DNA of 53,183 nucleotides from an uncultured Prevotella sp. (lineage in GTDB: Bacteria; Bacteroidota; Bacteroidia; Bacteroidales; Bacteroidaceae), in assembly GCA_900315765.1 (NCBI GenBank), contig ONAK01000040.1, positions 1 to 53,183 of the forward strand, given 5' to 3'. Of this stretch, positions 35,367 through 44,578 are shown piece by piece. The translations under genes and the position numbers were made by a program. Each line of letters starts with the position of its first letter. Within the stretch, counting starts at the first letter, position 1. Under the pieces are notes generated by a model. The model saw only the letters and a list, made by a program, of their open reading frames with translations, did no database searches and was not told the DNA's origin.

Positions 35367-38300
35367 ATAATAGAATAAAATCGGTAAAGAAAGCAGTATT
35401 GCTAGCAGGCTGCATGTTTTCATGTATTTTGTCAGCTTCAGCAGATGACATACAGAAATCTCTCAATCTTGACTATTTCAGGACACCAGAAGCAGCTGCA
35501 TTCAAGAAATACGGCGAAGAATCGGTAAACGAATATACGGGTACGGCAGACATATCCGTACCTTTATATACAATTAAGTGTAAAGATGTTGAGATTCCTC
35601 TTGTGCTGCGATATGACGCATCCGGCATCAAGGTAGAGCAAGAAGCATCGTGGGTTGGACTTGGTTGGAATCTGATGGTGGGCGGCTGCATCAACTATGT
35701 ATGTGCAGGCGGCCATGACAGATATACGTCGAGCACTATTAGCGACCAGACTTGGATGGAATACTTGACAACCATGTATACCTTTTCAGGCGGAAGACAA
35801 TACTTCCATTATGCCACTGACAATAGGAACACGTGGATGGAAACCGTACCTCACGACTTCGCCTTTGATCCTCCCTATGGTGGCAACCTTTCATTGGACA
35901 TGAAGAACTATCTGATGTGGGGCTACGGAGAGCGAGACTTTTATTCCGTCAATGTTTTAGGCAAGTCATTTAAGTTTTTCATAGACCCGACTTCATTGAA
36001 ACCATATATTATAGGAGAAGCCGGAGAAGACTATAAGATTGAACCATATTATACCAGAAAAAAGACAGGTATCGGCAATCAGCCAGATGTATCTGAATGG
36101 ACTATAACAGACTCTGACGGATATGTCTACCGTTTCGGAAACGGAGATACTTTGTTTGATGAAAAAGGATGGGCTTATACATCCAGCTGGTATCTAACAG
36201 AAATCCAAACGCCACTTGGGGAAAAAGTAGAACTGTCTTACACAACCCCTTCGGAATGGAATCGAGGAAGGAGAACAGAATCATATTCCATTCTTTCTAA
36301 ATCTGTCAGCAATACAGACATGGCCTACGGTTCACAAGGCTACACCTCATATACGAATCATGCCAAAGTGAAAAATACACATCTCATTGAAATAAGCACA
36401 AGTAACCAGACTGTGACTTTCACAACATCTCCTAGCAAAGAGTGCAGCGGACGACGGCTAGACGCCATTACGGTAAAATCGAGTCTCGGAAATAAACCTG
36501 TAATAAAGACCTTCAGGTTTTCATACGGTTCTTTCGGGTATTCCAATGTGGGCGGGAACGTAGCTCCTACAGGTGATAGCCAATCAGAACTTCGGTTGAA
36601 GTTGGATAACGTAAAGGAAATCACATCCACCGAAACCCTTACGACTAGTTTCTCCTATAACTCATTGAACCTTCCGTCAAAACGTTCCTGTGCTCAGGAT
36701 TATTGGGGATATTATAATGGTCAGGATAATCCGAAAACCAATGATGTTGGATTCAACGGGCACACATTGATACCTACACCCAAACCTTTCATGTCTAAGT
36801 TTTATAATGATGAATTGAAAAATATTAAAGGTGCAAATAGAAATAGTAATGGTACATATATGCAAGCTGCCATACTGAACAAAGTGATTTATCCTACAGG
36901 CGGTTATACTACTTATGAATATGAGCCGAATATTTGTTCCGTAACTAAATCAGATGCGGATATACCCTATGATATTGACATAGACAAATACTACTCCTAT
37001 ACCCCAGATGTTCCTGCTGGAACGAGTCCAGTAAATAACGTTCCATATAATTTCACACTGACAGAGGATCTTGACTATAACCTTGAGGTAAAATGTACTG
37101 GAGATGCCATCAATGGAACATCCATATCTATTATAATAGTATCCCCAGGTTTTGGTGGAGTTCCACTTCTATTCCCTATGATGTATCAGAATCTGAATGA
37201 TTATATAACGGTGAATCAGGGTACGCTTCCCGCAGGAAACTATCAACTGATAATCGGTGCACCAGGAACAGGAAACCAAGGCTATGGTATTCACTGTAAA
37301 TTGAAAGGATATTACCAATCTACAGCGTCTGCTCAAACGTATGAGAAGACTGTGGGGGGATTACGTGTGAAAAAGATAAGCAACTATGATTATGATAATA
37401 CCTTAGTCAATTATGTCACCTATGATTACAATGATAATAATGGTACAACAGGAATTCTGCTAAATGCAACAGAAACAATAGATTTTTTCAGCTATACGTA
37501 TCTGAAAAATGAGCAAAATGGACATGGGCCTGCGACTGCATATTCAAGACATCCAATTAACGGCCTTACCATTAGCACCGGACAGACCCGATTCCCTGCA
37601 TTTTACGAATCCTGTAATCCCGGTATAGTAGGCTATTCGCAAGTGACGAAGCGCAAATACAATGCAAGCGGCAACCTTGAGAAATCTATTGTCACGTCTT
37701 ACGTAAACCATAAGCCAAAGAGTATAACAAGGATGGATTATTACGATTGCTTTGATAATGGTAAGATTCTCTGTCAAGAAATTAAAGACACTAATGGAAG
37801 AACAATACAGAAAGTAGAGAACGAATACCGTTTACATAACTATGGAGACGATCCAGACCTTGACAAATGGTACTCGACAAATATGCAGGCAATTGATGGA
37901 ATACGCATTGACCCGGGAATACAATACATTGACGAATACGGGAAAGATTTTGACAATCGGTATATGATATGGAAATATCCGTACATCCTCTCATGGATTG
38001 AATTGTCTAAGACAACAACAACGGAATATGGTGCAAACGGTACTGTTGTCAGGACTAAGAAATACAGCTATAACCCTATCTATCATCAAGTATCCCAGAT
38101 AGACCAGAATACGAGCCTGTCAAATCAGACCCACCGGACGAAGATCACCCATACGGCCGACGGCTTGGACATCATCAGCAGAGACATGAAGGCTGCCCAT
38201 CGCTTGAACGACGTAGTGGAGAACAAGGAGATACTGGTAGTCAACAACATAGAGAAGCCCCAGAGCACCCAGCATATCACCTTCACCGGCAAGACGGTCA

Positions 38301-38770
38301 ATGGCTCGACATGCTACCTGCCCTATTCGTTGTCAACATCCCTGGGCAGCGAAGCGCTCGAAACCCGTTCCCAGTATTCATACGATGCCAAAGGAAACAT
38401 CTGCTCCATCAACATCGACGGCATCGAGACCGTCTACATCTGGTCGTACAAGGGGCTGTATCCCATCGCCAGAATCGACGGCCTCACCTATGCCGGAGTA
38501 AAGGCAGCCGTAGGAGAGTCGACCATCAACACCCTGCTTGACAGGACGACCCCAAGCGCATCCGACCTCAGTTCGCTACGCAAAGCCGTCAAGAACGCCG
38601 GCGGTCATATAACCACCTATACCTTCAAGCCGCTGGTAGGCATCACCTCAGAGACAAAGCCTAACGGGCAGACAGTCAACTACGATTACGACGCCTCAGG
38701 TCGACTGGTGAAGGTCAGCGACCCGCAGGGCGTGCTGCAGAAATATCAGTATAACTATAAAATCAAATAA
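35363..38770 (+). CDS. RHS/YD-repeat protein without a core or toxin tip (first half of a split RHS pair)
   Basis: 1135 residues. The signal peptide is MNNRIKSVKKAVLLAGCMFSCILSASA in outline. An SpvB/TcB-like opening follows (YTGTADISVPLY, GWNLMVGG), then many strand repeats. The chain ends in YD repeats (PNGQTVNYDYDASGRLVKV) without the 'DPDG' core or a toxin tip. It is followed 3 bp later by a second RHS protein that has the core and tip, so the two may build one shell together. Around 38100 the composition changes sharply: the first 2.7 kb are AT-rich, while the last 0.65 kb are GC-rich like the start of the next gene. This points to a recombination junction. Confidence 0.8.
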   Translation: MNNRIKSVKKAVLLAGCMFSCILSASADDIQKSLNLDYFRTPEAAAFKKYGEESVNEYTGTADISVPLYTIKCKDVEIPLVLRYDASGIKVEQEASWVGLGWNLMVGGCINYVCAGGHDRYTSSTISDQTWMEYLTTMYTFSGGRQYFHYATDNRNTWMETVPHDFAFDPPYGGNLSLDMKNYLMWGYGERDFYSVNVLGKSFKFFIDPTSLKPYIIGEAGEDYKIEPYYTRKKTGIGNQPDVSEWTITDSDGYVYRFGNGDTLFDEKGWAYTSSWYLTEIQTPLGEKVELSYTTPSEWNRGRRTESYSILSKSVSNTDMAYGSQGYTSYTNHAKVKNTHLIEISTSNQTVTFTTSPSKECSGRRLDAITVKSSLGNKPVIKTFRFSYGSFGYSNVGGNVAPTGDSQSELRLKLDNVKEITSTETLTTSFSYNSLNLPSKRSCAQDYWGYYNGQDNPKTNDVGFNGHTLIPTPKPFMSKFYNDELKNIKGANRNSNGTYMQAAILNKVIYPTGGYTTYEYEPNICSVTKSDADIPYDIDIDKYYSYTPDVPAGTSPVNNVPYNFTLTEDLDYNLEVKCTGDAINGTSISIIIVSPGFGGVPLLFPMMYQNLNDYITVNQGTLPAGNYQLIIGAPGTGNQGYGIHCKLKGYYQSTASAQTYEKTVGGLRVKKISNYDYDNTLVNYVTYDYNDNNGTTGILLNATETIDFFSYTYLKNEQNGHGPATAYSRHPINGLTISTGQTRFPAFYESCNPGIVGYSQVTKRKYNASGNLEKSIVTSYVNHKPKSITRMDYYDCFDNGKILCQEIKDTNGRTIQKVENEYRLHNYGDDPDLDKWYSTNMQAIDGIRIDPGIQYIDEYGKDFDNRYMIWKYPYILSWIELSKTTTTEYGANGTVVRTKKYSYNPIYHQVSQIDQNTSLSNQTHRTKITHTADGLDIISRDMKAAHRLNDVVENKEILVVNNIEKPQSTQHITFTGKTVNGSTCYLPYSLSTSLGSEALETRSQYSYDAKGNICSINIDGIETVYIWSYKGLYPIARIDGLTYAGVKAAVGESTINTLLDRTTPSASDLSSLRKAVKNAGGHITTYTFKPLVGITSETKPNGQTVNYDYDASGRLVKVSDPQGVLQKYQYNYKIK

Positions 38771-38773
38771 GAG

Positions 38774-41700
38774 ATGAAGAAGCCTGTCTATATATTATTA
38801 TATGTATCCATGCTGCTGCCCGGCATCGCCGTGGCGCAGACCTCAACGGAGAACTACGTCATGACCGAGACGATGCTGAACGCCAATGGCACCAATTCGA
38901 TGAAGGCCGTACAGTACTACAACGGTCTGGGCTATCCCACAGTCGGCGTGGCCACTACCGGCGACGACGGTCAGACCGCCTACACGCTGACCACCTACGA
39001 TGGGGAAGGCCGTGAGGAATGCACCTATCTGCCCGTGGCCAGAGACCTGTCGCTGGCTTATAAGACTTCCTCGACGATTATCTCCGACTCGCGTTCCTTC
39101 TACGCCAACGACAACACAGCCTATAACCGTAACCACTACGACGGCCTCGACCGGGTGCTCTCCACCGAGCTGCCCGGCCAGGCATGGCGCAGCGCCGACA
39201 AGCGCAACACGACCACCTACGAGGCCAACCAATCGGCCGACAAGGTGAAGTGCTACACGGTCAGCTCTACAGGCACAACCCTGACCTTGCAGAGCCAGAA
39301 CTATCCCGCCGGAGAGCTTAGCAAAGAGACAGGAAAAGACGCCGACGGCAAGACGACAGTGACGTTCAAGGACCTGCAGGGCCGTGTAATTCTGCAGCGC
39401 ACGGCTGGCAATCAGGACACCTACTATGTCTACGACGATATTGGGCACCTGCGCTTCGTGCTACCTCCCGCCTTCCAGAGCAGCGATAACAACCCCCAGA
39501 AAGCAATATTCCGCTACGAATATCGTTATGATGGTAGAGGACGTGTTACGACGAAGATTCTTCCTGGAGCTGAATACATCAGCTACGGGTATGACGCAGC
39601 CGACCGTACATTCTGTATACAGGACGCAATGATGAGAAAGGCAGGCAAATATCGTTTCATCCTCTACGACCCGCTGGGGCGTGTGGCCATCCAGGGCCTA
39701 TGCACCAGCTATACTCCGCTGAACTCCAGCCAGCTGGCCATGGCCATCTACGAGAAGAGCCAGGCAGGCTTTCTGGGTACGGGCTATACGGTGTCTGGCA
39801 TCCTGAGCAGCGCCTTGGAGAATCCCACGCTTGAGGTGGTGAATTACTACGACGACTACGACTTCGTGACGAAGAACCGCAACAGCCGTTTCTCAGAGCT
39901 GTCGGTCAGCACATCAGTCGACCAAACAGGCCAGCTGACAGGCACCACCATGCTAACCGGCAACGGCGAGTGGGTGTCCCAGGTGATGGCTTATGATCTA
40001 CGCGGCAACCTCGTCGCTAGCAAGTCGAGGGAGCTCAAACGCGGAACGACCGACCGTATTGTCACCCGCAGCAACACATACTCATTCACCAACAACCCGC
40101 AGACTTCAACAAGCACCGTCGGCGTGGGCTATGGCGGCAACCTAACACTGACCGAAACCTACGCCTACAACAGCAAGAACGACAAGAAGCAGTCGCATAC
40201 GCTGTACGTCGCCCACGGCAACGCCGCTGTGTCAGCCTCTACGCACTATGCCTACAATGCACTGGGACAGCTGCAGACAATTACCCGGCCGCTCTCTGGC
40301 AGCGGCTTGAAGACGGTGGGCTACACCTACGACCTGCACGGCTGGCTGACAAGCATCACCACGGGCAGTTTCTGCGAAGAACTCTTCTATACCAATGGAC
40401 CTGGTACTGCATATTACAATGGTAATATCAGCAGCATCCGCTGGAAGGATAACAGCCAAAGCGCTAAGCGTGGCGGCAGATACAGCGAATCAATGTCGTA
40501 TGATGCAAATGGTAATATAACAAGTCTTACCCGATATGGCAAAGGTACATTGATGGACAACCTCACTATATCATATACTGGCAACCAGCCGACAAGTGTA
40601 TCAGAATCGGCCTCGGACAATAACACCAGCGGATCGTTCGAATACAAGAAAGCCAATGGCTCTGGTTATATATTCAATGCGAATGGTGCATTGGTAGCAG
40701 ACAAGAGCCGTGGTATAGCCTATATCACCTACGACCTGAACAACAACCCTAAGCAGATATACTTTACCAATGGCAGCGTAACCAAGTATGTATATAGTGC
40801 TTCGGGCCAGAAGCTACGCGCTGTTCATTATACTGCCAAGCCCAATATCACAAGAACTTGGGGCGAAAAGCCAGCCGAGTTGACAGTGGCACAGATTTTG
40901 CTGGCAGATTCTACGGATTACCTCATGGGTGGAAGTCTGACAATGACCGACAACTTTGCATTTTATTATTACAATCAGGACCATTTAGGGAATATCCGCG
41001 AAGTAGTAAACGAAAGCGGTACAGTACAGCAGGTTACAAACTATTATCCCTTCGGTGCTCCATACGCAGATGCATCTGCCTCGACAAATTCCGATTTCCA
41101 ACCTTACAAATACAATGGCAAGGAATTGGATAAGATGCACGGCCTGAATTCTTACGACTATGGCGCTCGTCAGCATGATCCGATACTTTGCAGATGGGAT
41201 AGAATCGACCCGCTGTGTGAGAAATACTACAGTATGAGTCCGTACAATTATTGTGGGAATAGCCCAATAAATAACATTGATCCCGATGGTAAGAAAAAAC
41301 ATAATTGGATTAAAGGAAGTGGAAGGGATAATAATGCGTCAAGTCAGAAAAGATACGAAAACCGATATGGAAATAGATTTGTTCAAGTATGGGCTCATGG
41401 CAATAAAGAGTCTATAAGAGGAAAAGCTACAGGGATTGAAGTTGAAATTGACTATTATGCACCAAGAATAAAAGGTGGCGGATATTATCATTCTAGATCA
41501 CGTGAAAGTAAGATTGTAACAGATGCGGGTGAACTGAGTAACTTGCTAAATAAATACGATCAAGATTGGTCAACTGCTAGTTCGGGGCAAGCAATTCTAA
41601 TTTTGCATTCATGTGCAACTTCCGAATTTGCTCAAGAAATATCTGGGGCTAAAGAATTTCAGGATGTTATTATTATTGCTCCAACAGAAAATGTACATAC

Positions 41701-41878
41701 TTCTTCTAATGGAGATGAAAGGATTGCCACTACAATTAATGAAAAAACAGGGGAAGAAATTGAAGGAATCTGGGAAGTTTTCCAAAATGGGAAACCATTG
41801 TTGGATGAATCTGGAAAACCAATAACTTACCCCTCAAATAGTCAAGTTGGAACAAAAGGATTTGAATATGGTTTTTAG
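38774..41878 (+). CDS. RHS polymorphic toxin 1, tip A (His-Gly/Ser-Cys domain)
   Basis: 1034 residues with a signal peptide ending IAVAQ. It has a DUF6443-like N terminus (QYYNGLGYPTVGVATTGDDG), about 850 residues of YD repeats, the RHS core (DHLGNIREVV, YGARQHDPIL, then NIDPDG) and a variable tip of about 195 residues (from about 41293). The tip has AHG (His875), LHSCATSE (Cys947) and FQDVIIIAPTENV. It closely resembles tip B at 47770-48358. The His-Gly and Ser-Cys pair with hydrophobic strands in front suggests a clan-CD (caspase-like) cysteine peptidase; this is a prediction. The stop overlaps the immunity candidate by 11 bp. The tip is AT-rich and the body GC-rich, as in other polymorphic toxins. 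Confidence 0.85.
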   Translation: MKKPVYILLYVSMLLPGIAVAQTSTENYVMTETMLNANGTNSMKAVQYYNGLGYPTVGVATTGDDGQTAYTLTTYDGEGREECTYLPVARDLSLAYKTSSTIISDSRSFYANDNTAYNRNHYDGLDRVLSTELPGQAWRSADKRNTTTYEANQSADKVKCYTVSSTGTTLTLQSQNYPAGELSKETGKDADGKTTVTFKDLQGRVILQRTAGNQDTYYVYDDIGHLRFVLPPAFQSSDNNPQKAIFRYEYRYDGRGRVTTKILPGAEYISYGYDAADRTFCIQDAMMRKAGKYRFILYDPLGRVAIQGLCTSYTPLNSSQLAMAIYEKSQAGFLGTGYTVSGILSSALENPTLEVVNYYDDYDFVTKNRNSRFSELSVSTSVDQTGQLTGTTMLTGNGEWVSQVMAYDLRGNLVASKSRELKRGTTDRIVTRSNTYSFTNNPQTSTSTVGVGYGGNLTLTETYAYNSKNDKKQSHTLYVAHGNAAVSASTHYAYNALGQLQTITRPLSGSGLKTVGYTYDLHGWLTSITTGSFCEELFYTNGPGTAYYNGNISSIRWKDNSQSAKRGGRYSESMSYDANGNITSLTRYGKGTLMDNLTISYTGNQPTSVSESASDNNTSGSFEYKKANGSGYIFNANGALVADKSRGIAYITYDLNNNPKQIYFTNGSVTKYVYSASGQKLRAVHYTAKPNITRTWGEKPAELTVAQILLADSTDYLMGGSLTMTDNFAFYYYNQDHLGNIREVVNESGTVQQVTNYYPFGAPYADASASTNSDFQPYKYNGKELDKMHGLNSYDYGARQHDPILCRWDRIDPLCEKYYSMSPYNYCGNSPINNIDPDGKKKHNWIKGSGRDNNASSQKRYENRYGNRFVQVWAHGNKESIRGKATGIEVEIDYYAPRIKGGGYYHSRSRESKIVTDAGELSNLLNKYDQDWSTASSGQAILILHSCATSEFAQEISGAKEFQDVIIIAPTENVHTSSNGDERIATTINEKTGEEIEGIWEVFQNGKPLLDESGKPITYPSNSQVGTKGFEYGF

Positions 41879-42512
41879 ATTTACACATAATATAAGCAAA
41901 CTGGTAGTTTGTACATGCCTTCTTATGTCATGCAACGAGGGGCAAGTAACATCTATTAAAGACATACAAATTGTATGGGCAACTGATTATTCAGAAGATG
42001 GTCTGGACTTCTTGCTGAATAAGAATACCACATACATATATCCTGATAGTTCGACAGTTCTTAAAGAAGACATGTTTTTTTGCACTTTAACTGACCAAGA
42101 TTATTCTTTGGCAAAAGACATTCTTAAAAATTATTTTGACTACTATCTTTACGATAGAGATTGTTATACAAATGATGAGCCATATCGACTGAGAAAATAT
42201 TTCCGGCAATATATTGGTTTTAAGATGAAGGATTCATTATATGTTTATGTGAATCTGTATACACATTATCCAATTATTCCAGAGCCAGAGTGCTTATGCA
42301 CAATAAGCCCTAGTCAAAATATACTAGTATTTCAGGAGAATGGAGGAAAAAATTATGGTACTGCTATTATTGATATAAGCAATAAGAAAGTTATATTTTT
42401 TAAAATGAGCAATGCAGATTCTAATTATGTAGCAGGACACTATTCTAACCAAGAACTTGAAGTCTTGTTTCCCCATTTAAACAAGCAGAAAGATAACATC
42501 AATCACGAGTGA
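41868..42512 (+). CDS. Lipoprotein, candidate immunity protein to tip A
   Basis: 214 residues from the ATG at 41868. Earlier in-frame TTG codons exist, but this ATG gives a clean lipoprotein signal (LVVCTCLLMSC). The rest is acidic and Tyr-rich (DQDYSLAKDILKNYFDYYLY), with no known domain. The position, overlapping the toxin stop, is that of an immunity gene. A lipoprotein would act in the periplasm or outer membrane, so tip A should be toxic there. Its TGA stop lies inside a TGATCA of the REP-like element. Immunity is inferred from position. Confidence 0.6.
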   Translation: MVFRFTHNISKLVVCTCLLMSCNEGQVTSIKDIQIVWATDYSEDGLDFLLNKNTTYIYPDSSTVLKEDMFFCTLTDQDYSLAKDILKNYFDYYLYDRDCYTNDEPYRLRKYFRQYIGFKMKDSLYVYVNLYTHYPIIPEPECLCTISPSQNILVFQENGGKNYGTAIIDISNKKVIFFKMSNADSNYVAGHYSNQELEVLFPHLNKQKDNINHE

Positions 42513-42534
42513 TCATAATAAACCATCCATAACA

Positions 42535-42729
42535 ATGGCAAGGCAAATAAGAAAGAAAAGTGGAACAGGCATTTATCATATCATGCTCAGAGGTATCCCT
42601 TTGATGATTCAAAGTCTGGAGAAGGTGAGACGTAACGAAATCCTTATTACAGCGAAAGCTATGGGGGCTGGACTGCGCCAACTGTCTAGATTGACAGGCG
42701 TTTCGTTTGGTGTTATACAAAAGTTGTAA
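42535..42729 (+). pseudogene. RAYT (REP-associated tyrosine transposase) remnant with internal deletion
   Basis: 64 codons that join the two ends of a Y1 transposase. The first 21 residues, MARQIRKKSGTGIYHIMLRG, are the usual RAYT start. The rest is the usual C-terminal helix-turn-helix (RNEILITAKAMG, LRQLSRLTGVSFGVIQKL). The HUH motif, catalytic Tyr and about 200 or more residues between are gone. It is flanked by a TGATCA at 42511 and by hairpins and a reversed REP core at 42778-42796, so it looks like a non-autonomous (MITE-like) derivative of the element that made the REP copies in this island. Confidence 0.75.
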
Positions 42730-42748
42730 TGATGAAAATAATCAGAAG

Positions 42749-42796
42749 CGCTCGGCTATGCCGCTTTGCTAAGCAAAGAAACGACCCCCATGATCC
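42749..42796 (-). repeat. REP-like element 1 (reversed) with paired hairpins
   Basis: After the RAYT remnant come hairpins CGGC-TAT-GCCG and CTTTGC-TAA-GCAAAG, then ACGACCCCCATGATCC. The last is the reverse complement of the element core (GATCATGGGG..CG) found elsewhere in the island. Confidence 0.6.
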
Positions 42797-42837
42797 TCGG
42801 CACCTGTGTAGAAAAAATGAAAATTAATGCAAAAATA

Positions 42838-42869
42838 TTTGGTAATAACATTATTTGTTACAACCTTTG
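42838..42869 (+). promoter_or_regulatory. Promoter before the beta-propeller lipoprotein genes
   Basis: TTTG at 42838-42841, a 20-bp spacer, and AACCTTTG at 42862-42869 (one mismatch to TAnnTTTG). The start codon is 56 bp downstream. Confidence 0.5.
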
Positions 42870-42925
42870 CATACATGTTTCTGATATAAACTTATAACCA
42901 AAATGAAAAGAAAATTTTAGTAACA

Positions 42926-44578
42926 ATGAAGAAAATTATATTATTCTGTACCATTTTCCTAATATTAGTTGCATGTACAAAGACAGAGTATCAAGAAGCA
43001 GAGAACTATATACTTCCGAGCATCACTTTGGATTCTTGTGTTGCCACTACAGATAATTCATTTATGGCCTATATGACTGTGGATAAAGGTGAAGCATTCT
43101 CTAAGCATAGTGTACAACTGTTTGTATATGACTCAAAGAATCTGAATAATGCACTCTCAACCATCAATGTGGAACTCGGAGAAGACCGTTTTCAAAAGGT
43201 TCAGAAAACATTCCGCGTGCCTTCAGTGGAGGATGAATATATTGTGAGTGCTGTGCTGAAAACAGAGAAGAACTCATTTAAATCGAGTTCGCTCTACGTT
43301 TGTCAGGCAAAGATGACTGCCGAAGGTTATCTTCGCATTTGGGGACAACCACGTTACCTGGAGGAAGTTCGCTATGAGGGACGGGCTTACCCTTACAAAT
43401 ATGCCACCGACGACATTGCGCTGCACTTTTCATCAGGTAGGCGTCTTTATATTGTTGTAAAGGAGGCTTTGAAAGGTAAACCTGTAGAAGTTAGGGTTGG
43501 CAATCATATTTACCCCGTAGTATGGGATTCTTCGTTTGGACAAGACGAAGATGATACCATAATGGAAGTGACAATGACCAACATTGAGCCTGGTACATAT
43601 GATGTAGCCTTGCACTGGCCAGAAGCAGAAATCCCTTTGCCGAAGAAGATAAGAATCCTGCCTTTGAAGGCTGAAGAGGAGGAAACCATTCCATTCAGTG
43701 AGTTCAAGGATCAGCCCTACGATGCCAAGGCATCATTCAGAATAGGTGATGAGATGTATTATTATACAAGGATATCGCCCAATACACTTGTTTCTTACAA
43801 CCTCAACATGAAGGCATGGACCAAGCATAAGATTGTAGACTATGATATCTCCGAAATGGTAGCTGTAGGCTCCAAAGCGTATGGCATTACTGAAATTTAT
43901 AAGAACTTTGGTGAAAGTAGCGAATCAGTACAGAACAAGTTTTATGAGTACAATTCCCAGACCGACAGTTGGGAGGACTTGGGCAACCTGCCTGTGACGG
44001 GGGAGATTTTTAAAATGAAGATCTTTGCTGCTGGTGGCAATGTGTATATCTGTGGCGGACAGTTTCCTAACGATAAAAACTATTATACCTATACACAATG
44101 TATGGAGATGTGGAAATACGACATTTCCAACGGTCAATGGACGAAGGTTGCCGACAGACCTACTGAGGAGGATGTGATGCAGACAGGGAGTGGCGATACC
44201 AATGGCTACATCTTGACTCCCCACGGATTTCTCTGGGTGTACGACTCAAACAGAGATGAGTGGACGAAGGTGTCGCAGCTGACGTCGGTTTACCTCTCTA
44301 ACAACTGGGGGCAATGCTTGCTCGAACATGAAGGTAAACTCTTCTATGTAGGACATCCCGGCAGTACCGATATTGACACAGGAAACCCTTGCATCTACAG
44401 TTATGACTTCAAGTCTAGACAATGGGAATTGTTAGGACTTTACGATATTATGCCTTTAGGCAACACTGTCCTGACTGCCACTTTTCACAATAACAAACTT
44501 ATTCTGGGTCCGATGTGGAAGCAAATGGATTATCCTGGTGCCACATGTATGCATTTTTTAAAATTTGACCTCAAATGA
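42926..44578 (+). CDS. Kelch-like beta-propeller lipoprotein
   Basis: 550 residues. A lipoprotein signal (MKKIILFCTIFLILVAC) precedes two Ig-like regions (to about 250), then propeller blades with kelch features (FYEYNSQTDSWEDLGNLP, MWKYDISNGQWTKVADRP, WVYDSNRDEWTKV, YSYDFKSRQWELL). It is likely surface-exposed or periplasmic. The ligand is unknown. The stop overlaps the next start (ATGA), so the two lipoproteins form a pair. They sit inside the toxin island between REP copies and may be passengers, not part of the toxin system. Their codon use looks ordinary. Confidence 0.75.
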   Translation: MKKIILFCTIFLILVACTKTEYQEAENYILPSITLDSCVATTDNSFMAYMTVDKGEAFSKHSVQLFVYDSKNLNNALSTINVELGEDRFQKVQKTFRVPSVEDEYIVSAVLKTEKNSFKSSSLYVCQAKMTAEGYLRIWGQPRYLEEVRYEGRAYPYKYATDDIALHFSSGRRLYIVVKEALKGKPVEVRVGNHIYPVVWDSSFGQDEDDTIMEVTMTNIEPGTYDVALHWPEAEIPLPKKIRILPLKAEEEETIPFSEFKDQPYDAKASFRIGDEMYYYTRISPNTLVSYNLNMKAWTKHKIVDYDISEMVAVGSKAYGITEIYKNFGESSESVQNKFYEYNSQTDSWEDLGNLPVTGEIFKMKIFAAGGNVYICGGQFPNDKNYYTYTQCMEMWKYDISNGQWTKVADRPTEEDVMQTGSGDTNGYILTPHGFLWVYDSNRDEWTKVSQLTSVYLSNNWGQCLLEHEGKLFYVGHPGSTDIDTGNPCIYSYDFKSRQWELLGLYDIMPLGNTVLTATFHNNKLILGPMWKQMDYPGATCMHFLKFDLK

